From positions 1 through 12,215 of the forward strand of contig CAINWC010000219.1 in assembly GCA_903854305.1 (NCBI GenBank): a stretch of DNA of 12,215 bases. The letters run 5' to 3'. The number at the start of each line of letters is the position of its first letter. The first letter of the stretch is position 1. Of the stretch, positions 8,332-12,215 are shown piece by piece. The stretch is from an uncultured Pseudomonadota bacterium. Lineage in GTDB: Bacteria > Pseudomonadota > Gammaproteobacteria > Burkholderiales > Methylophilaceae. A program made the translations under genes and the position numbers. The notes beneath the pieces were generated by a model. That model did no database searches and was not told where the DNA came from. It saw only the letters and a list, made by a program, of their open reading frames with translations.

Positions 8332-8416
8332 TGTGGCCTAGCTTGTAAAAAATTATTTTTATTTAAAAAACATTCGACATTCACCTAGGCTTTACATTCT
8401 TAGCTTAGCTTTTAAA

Positions 8417-10156
8417 TCAGGCCTGACCTCGCCGCATCGTGCCCGCATTGTCTGCATTACCGCCACCAGCACTAATAGAAGTGTGTAACACCGCTGGTAC
8501 TGGTTGTTGCAACAAGGTATACAAATTAATGAGATTGCGACGATAAAGTTGGTCAAAACTCGCTACGCTGTCGGATGAATTGTAATCACCAAACCACCAA
8601 AACCAGTCAGAACCTTCGCAGATTGCCAATTGACGCTCACATGCTGCAAGCTGTTCGACACTCAAGCTATTATCTGCCATGACACTATCGTAAGTTTTTT
8701 TAGCAGCGCACAGTAGATCCCACGCTAGATTTTTGTCTTTACTACCTATCCAAGTGCTAAAAGTACCATACACCCAGCTACCCGCAGCCACTTGCGGCAA
8801 TACGGGGGCGAATAATCCATTACTTTTGTATTCGCTTGATTGATATAAATCAACGATATCGCTAAAAGTTGTCATTTTAATATCAGGATGGCTGGCTAAT
8901 GCTGCATACAGTTCATTTAAGAAATAATAGCCGTTGTACGGATAGTATTCCCAAGCATTTTCACCATCTAAAATCACGCTGACTACCTTGGCTTTATTGG
9001 TATCGTGATCATTGGCTTGTTGAATACGCTCGAGTGTGTGAATAAAATCAATCACAGCATCCGCTGCATTCATTTTTGCGTATTCAAAACCGATTTTGTC
9101 TGAAAGTTGATCGTCTCTAAAAAAACATAAGATATCATACTCACCATTCGTCACACGATAAGGTTGATACAGATATTCATTTTTATTATCAACGCTTAAT
9201 TGTGACTTTACCAAGCTATTGGCCAATACGGCCTGCCCTGTAGCAGCCCATTCCACGCCATGTTCCGCCATTAATGACAATGCAGCATGTGAAACGCCGC
9301 CTTCTGCTGGCCACATACCGCGCGGCTCTTTGCCAAAACGCAAAGCATGTGATTTTTGGGCTGAAACCACATGCGCAACCGCTCGTTTTTGGCCACCATC
9401 ATACTTTGCACTTTCTGGTAATGGTGCATCCGGCATGGCATCTAATGTCGATTTGAAATCCAGCAATAGTGGCAATATTGGGTGGTAGTAAGGCGTTGTA
9501 GAAATCTCGATTTGCTTACGGTTCATCAAGGCTTTATAACGCGGAATTAACTGCGTAATCGTTTCAGCAATCACATTGAAAAGCTGCTGCCGTTCATCTA
9601 GCGTGAATAACACGCCTTTAGTCATGAGCGCTTGTACTACTTTATTATTACGGCGCAGGCTTTCACCACACCAAGCCAAATGATACCAAACCAATAAATC
9701 AGCTTTATATTGAGCCGTTAGATAATGAAACTCATCATTGCAGGTCATCGACTCTACAAGCTGATAAATGTGCAGCAAACGCTGATAATGCGGAAACGGA
9801 CTCAGCATTTTTTCGTGATGACTTTTAAAGCAGCTTTGTACAATCAAGTGACATTGTTCATGGCTAATGTCGGCTAAGTTATCTTCAACTAATAACGCCA
9901 ACAAAGGATCACGAATATCTTTTTTCTTAAATTGCTCACTATAATCTTCGAGCTGTTCAAGCAAAATTGGCACGAAATTAAAACTTACGCGCGCAGCAGG
10001 ATTCTCTTCAAGATGAAACGCCATGTCGCTGTAATCTTTAATGGCATGCAAGTATGTCCAAGGCAACACATACTCATTCGTGACGATGTCACGGTAATCT
10101 GGCTGGTGCATGTGCCAGTAAAGATTCAGGTACAACTTAGGACGATTTGACTTCAC
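8417..10156 (-). CDS. Glycoside hydrolase family 57 alpha-glucanase (amylase/amylopullulanase-like)
   Basis: Probable cytoplasmic alpha-glucan hydrolase acting on glycogen or malto-oligosaccharides. The 579-residue protein has the GH57 signatures in order: WHMHQPDY (14-21), RGMWPAEGG (279-287) with the likely nucleophile E285, FFRDDQLSDKIGF (345-357) supplying the general-acid Asp, and ILDGENAWEYY (395-405). The C-terminal GSDWFWWFGD (515-524), followed by FDQLYRRNL, is a hallmark of the amylopullulanase-like subgroup. There is no signal peptide. The start codon is GTG: a TAA codon lies directly upstream in frame, and the conserved HMHQP motif is only 15 residues in, so the start is nearly forced. 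A weak TAAGG lies about 11 bases before it. The last 20 residues are Gly/Asn-rich and look like an unstructured tail. Whether it is an amylase, a debranching enzyme or a transferase cannot be decided; GlgB-type GH57 branching enzymes differ in their motifs and glgB is already present. Confidence 0.92.
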   Translation of the reverse strand: MKSNRPKLYLNLYWHMHQPDYRDIVTNEYVLPWTYLHAIKDYSDMAFHLEENPAARVSFNFVPILLEQLEDYSEQFKKKDIRDPLLALLVEDNLADISHEQCHLIVQSCFKSHHEKMLSPFPHYQRLLHIYQLVESMTCNDEFHYLTAQYKADLLVWYHLAWCGESLRRNNKVVQALMTKGVLFTLDERQQLFNVIAETITQLIPRYKALMNRKQIEISTTPYYHPILPLLLDFKSTLDAMPDAPLPESAKYDGGQKRAVAHVVSAQKSHALRFGKEPRGMWPAEGGVSHAALSLMAEHGVEWAATGQAVLANSLVKSQLSVDNKNEYLYQPYRVTNGEYDILCFFRDDQLSDKIGFEYAKMNAADAVIDFIHTLERIQQANDHDTNKAKVVSVILDGENAWEYYPYNGYYFLNELYAALASHPDIKMTTFSDIVDLYQSSEYKSNGLFAPVLPQVAAGSWVYGTFSTWIGSKDKNLAWDLLCAAKKTYDSVMADNSLSVEQLAACERQLAICEGSDWFWWFGDYNSSDSVASFDQLYRRNLINLYTLLQQPVPAVLHTSISAGGGNADNAGTMRRGQA

Positions 10157-10244
10157 TTAGACGCACAACCTTAACAATAAAAAATTAATCACTATTTAAC
10201 TAAAAGTACTTAGGAAAATACTCGGCACTTAAATTATGTTTGTA

Positions 10245-11525
10245 CTAGATAACTCGGTATAAGTCTTGACCCAGCATGTCAGGTGTCACCAAGGTGATGC
10301 CTTTTTCTGATACATAAGAGCGTTTAGCATCTAAGGCTAAATCTACCCCAATCTGCATACCTTCTGGAATATTACAGCCACGGTCTATCACCACATTTTT
10401 AAGTACAACATGACGATTGACCGTTACTTTCGGCAATATTACCGAGCCTTCAACATGGCAATAACTGTGTACACGTACATCAGAAAACAAAACAGAATTT
10501 GTTACTATCGAACCGCTGATTAAACAGCCGCCAGAAACTAATGAGTCTGTTGCCATCCCAGTTCTACCCTCATCCTGAAACACAAACTTTGCTGGCGGCA
10601 ACTGCTCTTGGTAAGTCCAAATAGGCCATTCTCTGTCATACAAATTAAGCTCAGGAATCACTTTGGTCAATTCCATATTGGCTTCCCAATAAGCATCAAT
10701 CGTACCGACATCACGCCAATAGTAATTGCCGTTCTTAGCCCCTACGCAGCTGTCAGTAAAGCGATGTGCTTGAATTTTATATTTTTGAATAATGTATGGA
10801 ATAATATCCGCGCCAAAGTCATGGCTAGATTTTGAGTCTCCAGCATCGCGAATAAGCTGCTCATACAAGAACTTAGCGTTAAATACATAAATACCCATGC
10901 TCGCAAACGCTTTTGTCGTATCGCCAGGCATGTGTTTGGGATGCGATGGTTTTTCTGCAAACTCAATCACACGATCAGTATCGTCCACTGCAAGCACGCC
11001 AAAGCCTTTGGCATCTTCTAACGGCACGTTGATACAGGCAACTGTCATATCCGCGTTACTCGTTACATGCGTAGCCAACATTTGGCCGTAATCCATTTTG
11101 TAAATATGGTCGCCAGCCAAGATTAATATGTATTCACCACCACCCTCACGCAACAGATCTAAGTTTTGATAGACTGCATCAGCAGTACCTTTGTACCAGT
11201 CTTCAGAAATGCGCTGCTGTGCTGGAATAATGTTGACGTACTCATTGAATTCGCCGCGTAAAAATCCCCAGCCACGTTGAATATGTTGAATTAAGCTCTG
11301 CGCCTTATACTGGGTGGCAACGTTAATGCGTCTAATACCAGAATTGATGCAATTTGATAAAGGAAAATCAATGATTCGAAATTTACCGCCAAATTGAACC
11401 GCTGGTTTAGCACGCCAATCAGTTAAGTTTTTTAAACGACTACCGCGCCCACCAGCAAGAATAATAGCAGCGGTATTTTTGGTTAATGTACTAATAAAAC
11501 GATCTGAATGCTGTTCTTGCGGCAT
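10245..11525 (-). CDS. glgC: Glucose-1-phosphate adenylyltransferase (ADP-glucose pyrophosphorylase)
   Basis: Makes ADP-glucose from ATP and glucose-1-phosphate, the committed and usually allosterically controlled step of bacterial glycogen synthesis; a cytoplasmic tetramer. The 426-residue length is normal. The nucleotide loop is [13 protein letters not shown] (23-35), followed by [15 protein letters not shown] (40-54), WYKGTADAV (110-118), [10 protein letters not shown] with catalytic D139 (137-146), EKPSHP with the glucose-1-phosphate-binding Lys K192, and WRDVGT (270-275). The C-terminal left-handed beta-helix (about 320-400) carries the imperfect hexapeptide pattern. Close resemblance to enterobacterial GlgC, including Lys in RLK (K32), suggests fructose-1,6-bisphosphate-type activation; that is inference. 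The Shine-Dalgarno GGAGGG, about 6 bases before the ATG, is the strongest in the window. First gene of the minus-strand unit, with GH57 starting 88 bp later. Divergent from glgB across a 172-bp region that carries a dyad symmetry. Confidence 0.98.
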   Translation of the reverse strand: MPQEQHSDRFISTLTKNTAAIILAGGRGSRLKNLTDWRAKPAVQFGGKFRIIDFPLSNCINSGIRRINVATQYKAQSLIQHIQRGWGFLRGEFNEYVNIIPAQQRISEDWYKGTADAVYQNLDLLREGGGEYILILAGDHIYKMDYGQMLATHVTSNADMTVACINVPLEDAKGFGVLAVDDTDRVIEFAEKPSHPKHMPGDTTKAFASMGIYVFNAKFLYEQLIRDAGDSKSSHDFGADIIPYIIQKYKIQAHRFTDSCVGAKNGNYYWRDVGTIDAYWEANMELTKVIPELNLYDREWPIWTYQEQLPPAKFVFQDEGRTGMATDSLVSGGCLISGSIVTNSVLFSDVRVHSYCHVEGSVILPKVTVNRHVVLKNVVIDRGCNIPEGMQIGVDLALDAKRSYVSEKGITLVTPDMLGQDLYRVI

Positions 11526-11530
11526 GATGC

Positions 11531-11536
11531 CCTCCT
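11531..11536 (-). promoter_or_regulatory. Strong Shine-Dalgarno of glgC
   Basis: CCCTCC on the plus strand reads GGAGGG on the minus strand, about 6 bases before the glgC ATG. It fixes the start at 11525 and stands out against the weak sites before malQ and the GH57 gene, which suggests GlgC is made in greater amounts than the genes downstream of it. Confidence 0.75.
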
Positions 11537-11560
11537 GAAGTTTGATTATCCATTTACTTT

Positions 11561-11581
11561 AACTAGCTGGGCCAACTAGTT
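11561..11581. promoter_or_regulatory. 21-bp near-perfect dyad, candidate operator between glgC and glgB
   Basis: Symmetry centred on G 11571: left arm AACTAG(c)TGG, right arm CCA(a)CTAGTT. Nine of ten base pairs match; only the 11567/11575 pair fails. Length and shape resemble a site for a dimeric helix-turn-helix regulator. It begins 36 bases upstream of glgC and lies directly upstream of the proposed glgB -35 element. As RNA in the glgC leader it could also fold into a short hairpin (5' side of the glgC message). The regulator is unknown, and none is encoded in the window. Confidence 0.5.
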
Positions 11582-11591
11582 TAAATTTGCG

Positions 11592-11619
11592 TTTAACTGT
11601 ATTTAAGGTACATTATAAT
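11592..11619 (+). promoter_or_regulatory. Candidate promoter for glgB (TATAAT box)
   Basis: A perfect TATAAT at 11614-11619 is preceded by TTTAAC (11592-11597, about 3 of 6 to the -35 consensus) with a 16-bp spacer. Transcription would start near 11626, giving a leader of roughly 70 bases before the glgB start. A weak -35 next to a perfect -10 and an upstream dyad fits an activator-dependent promoter, but this is inference in AT-rich DNA. A second TATAAT at 11633-11638 is a possible alternative -10. Confidence 0.4.
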
Positions 11620-11644
11620 CAGCTTAAAGCACTATAATCTAGCT
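11614..11644 (+). repeat. Two tandem copies of TATAATC-(T)-AGCT
   Basis: TATAATCAGCT (11614-11624) and TATAATCTAGCT (11633-11644) start 19 bp apart and differ by one inserted T. A third AGCT follows at 11650-11653. The copies may be duplicated promoter -10 regions or protein-binding half sites; they could also be chance in AT-rich DNA. Confidence 0.45.
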
Positions 11645-11653
11645 AATAAAGCT

Positions 11654-11670
11654 AAATATTAAAAATATTT
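11654..11670 (+). repeat. AT-only inverted repeat in the glgB leader
   Basis: AAATATT (11654-11660) and AATATTT (11664-11670) form a perfect 7-bp inverted repeat with a three-A loop, about 15 bases before the glgB ribosome site. It is made only of A and T, so the hairpin is weak and a function is uncertain. Confidence 0.3.
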
Positions 11671-11683
11671 CTTAGAAAAATTT

Positions 11684-11690
11684 AGAGGAA
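11684..11690 (+). promoter_or_regulatory. glgB ribosome binding site that decides a TTG start
   Basis: AGAGGAA ends 7 bases before TTG 11698, the in-frame start of glgB. The same site touches ATG 11691, which is out of frame and too close to be used efficiently. An in-frame TAG at 11683-11685 rules out any start further upstream. Confidence 0.6.
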
Positions 11691-11697
11691 ATGTATC

Positions 11698-12215
11698 TTG
11701 GTAAAATCTACAGCAACTCCATTACAAACGGACGTGGTCACAGATGTGAAGCCTAGCGGATTATTGGACACAGAGGCAAATGCATTGTCACAGTCTTTAA
11801 GACTCATATTAGACGCTAAGCACCACGACCCATTTAGCTATTTAGGCTTACATGCCTCAGGCGAGACTTTCGTGTACCGTACGTTTTTACCTAATGCGAC
11901 TGATGTTTGGGTTAAAACCTCTAGGGCATGGGCTAAGCTCGACAAAACGCATGCTGACGGCTTATTCGAATGGCAAGGTAAAACGGCACTTAAAGTACCT
12001 TGTCTACTCAAGGTGGAGTGCGCTGGTAGCAGCTATGAATCGTACGATCCTTATACATTCGCTTCTAGCATCACCCAAGATGAACTTTATTTATTTGGCG
12101 AAGGCCGTTTAAAACAAGCCTACAAAACACTAGGCGCACAAAGCGTTACGCAAGATAATATTGAAGGTGTCCGCTTCGCCGTATGGGCACCAAACGCCGA
12201 ACGCGTGAGCGTCAC
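11698..12215 (+). CDS. glgB: 1,4-alpha-glucan branching enzyme GlgB (partial, N-terminal part only)
   Basis: Introduces alpha-1,6 branches into the glucan made from ADP-glucose. Only 172 codons are visible, covering the two N-terminal accessory domains; the GH13 catalytic barrel lies beyond the right edge. The first beta-sandwich domain contains HHDPFSYLGLH (about 43-53), YRTFLPNA and YESYDPYTF, all typical of long (E. coli-type) GlgB. The second, a CBM48 domain, begins with GVRFAVWAPNAERVSV at the edge. The start is inferred to be TTG 11698, 7 bases after AGAGGAA. Later in-frame GTG codons (11734, 11746) have no ribosome site. The first 25 residues are variable and Thr/Val-rich, so the exact start is less certain than the identity. 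Divergent from glgC; a glgA or glgX gene commonly follows in such loci but is not visible here. Confidence 0.93.
   Translation, partial: MVKSTATPLQTDVVTDVKPSGLLDTEANALSQSLRLILDAKHHDPFSYLGLHASGETFVYRTFLPNATDVWVKTSRAWAKLDKTHADGLFEWQGKTALKVPCLLKVECAGSSYESYDPYTFASSITQDELYLFGEGRLKQAYKTLGAQSVTQDNIEGVRFAVWAPNAERVSV

Noticed and set aside
8345..8382. A/T-rich run with symmetric A6/T5 stretches between GH57 and malQ, as terminator or promoter
   Set aside because: No GC stem is present and the symmetry is what homopolymer runs give by chance. Genes on both sides share strand and pathway, so an operon is simpler.
9219..9488. Plus-strand 89-residue frame, Cys/Ala-rich, opposite the GH57 catalytic region
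   Set aside because: It lies antisense to the conserved MWPAE region and has no ribosome site or recognisable domain.
10742..10966. 74-residue minus-strand frame inside glgC
   Set aside because: It is a shadow frame of the strongly conserved glgC coding sequence with no ribosome site or motif.
11545..11550. GATAAT on the minus strand as the -10 box of glgC
   Set aside because: The start site would fall only about a dozen bases from the ATG, leaving the Shine-Dalgarno at the very 5' end, and the best -35 match (TTGGCC) needs a 19-bp spacer. Too weak to list as a feature.
11852..12112. 86-residue plus-strand frame inside glgB
   Set aside because: It overlaps glgB in another frame. The glgB frame carries clear family motifs through the whole stretch, and the 86-residue product has no recognisable character.

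Overview
The window looks like a chromosomal segment of a moderately AT-rich betaproteobacterium. A methylotroph of the Methylophilaceae (Methylotenera/Methylobacillus-like) is my best guess. This rests on the divergent tsaE-amiC / queG arrangement, an enterobacterial-style GlgC, and a glycogen cluster combining GH57, MalQ and a ROK kinase. The taxonomic call is an inference from protein character and gene order; no rRNA or other phylogenetic marker is present. Coding density is high, no gap exceeds about 175 bp, and I see no tRNA, rRNA, insertion sequence, CRISPR array or prophage remnant. Base composition and codon style look uniform, so nothing suggests recent transfer.

Left part (1-3961): a minus-strand housekeeping operon runs tsaE -> amiC -> beta-CASP metallo-beta-lactamase (the last gene is cut by the window's left edge). 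tsaE serves the tRNA t6A modification, amiC splits septal peptidoglycan, and the MBL protein is a probable RNA-processing-type hydrolase. Divergently, queG (epoxyqueuosine reductase, tRNA queuosine pathway) starts on the plus strand. Its ATG shares two bases with the tsaE ATG, so two tRNA-modification genes are head to head with no intergenic spacer.

Middle (4006-5799): one gene for a soluble EAL-CBS-CBS-GGDEF protein, convergent with queG, with its own promoter candidate. The EAL domain keeps all recognisable catalytic residues. The GGDEF motif is GGDDF and the inhibitory-site motif is off-register, so the protein is best read as a c-di-GMP phosphodiesterase whose GGDEF half may be regulatory.

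Right part (5892-12215): a carbon-storage locus. On the minus strand, glgC -> GH57 glucanase -> malQ -> ROK glucokinase-like gene form a probable transcription unit. On the plus strand, glgB diverges from glgC and is cut by the right edge. GlgC makes ADP-glucose and GlgB branches the polymer. GH57, MalQ and the ROK kinase could shorten and rearrange alpha-glucans and return free glucose as glucose-6-phosphate. No glycogen synthase (glgA), phosphorylase or debranching glgX is visible here.

The glgC/glgB intergenic region is the most structured non-coding DNA in the window. It holds a 21-bp near-perfect dyad, two repeated TATAAT-containing elements, and a glgB start that appears to be TTG while an out-of-frame ATG sits 7 bases upstream. 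I did not find a convincing wholly new biological system. The strongest leads are that regulatory region, the overlapping tsaE/queG starts, and the GGDDF variant protein.
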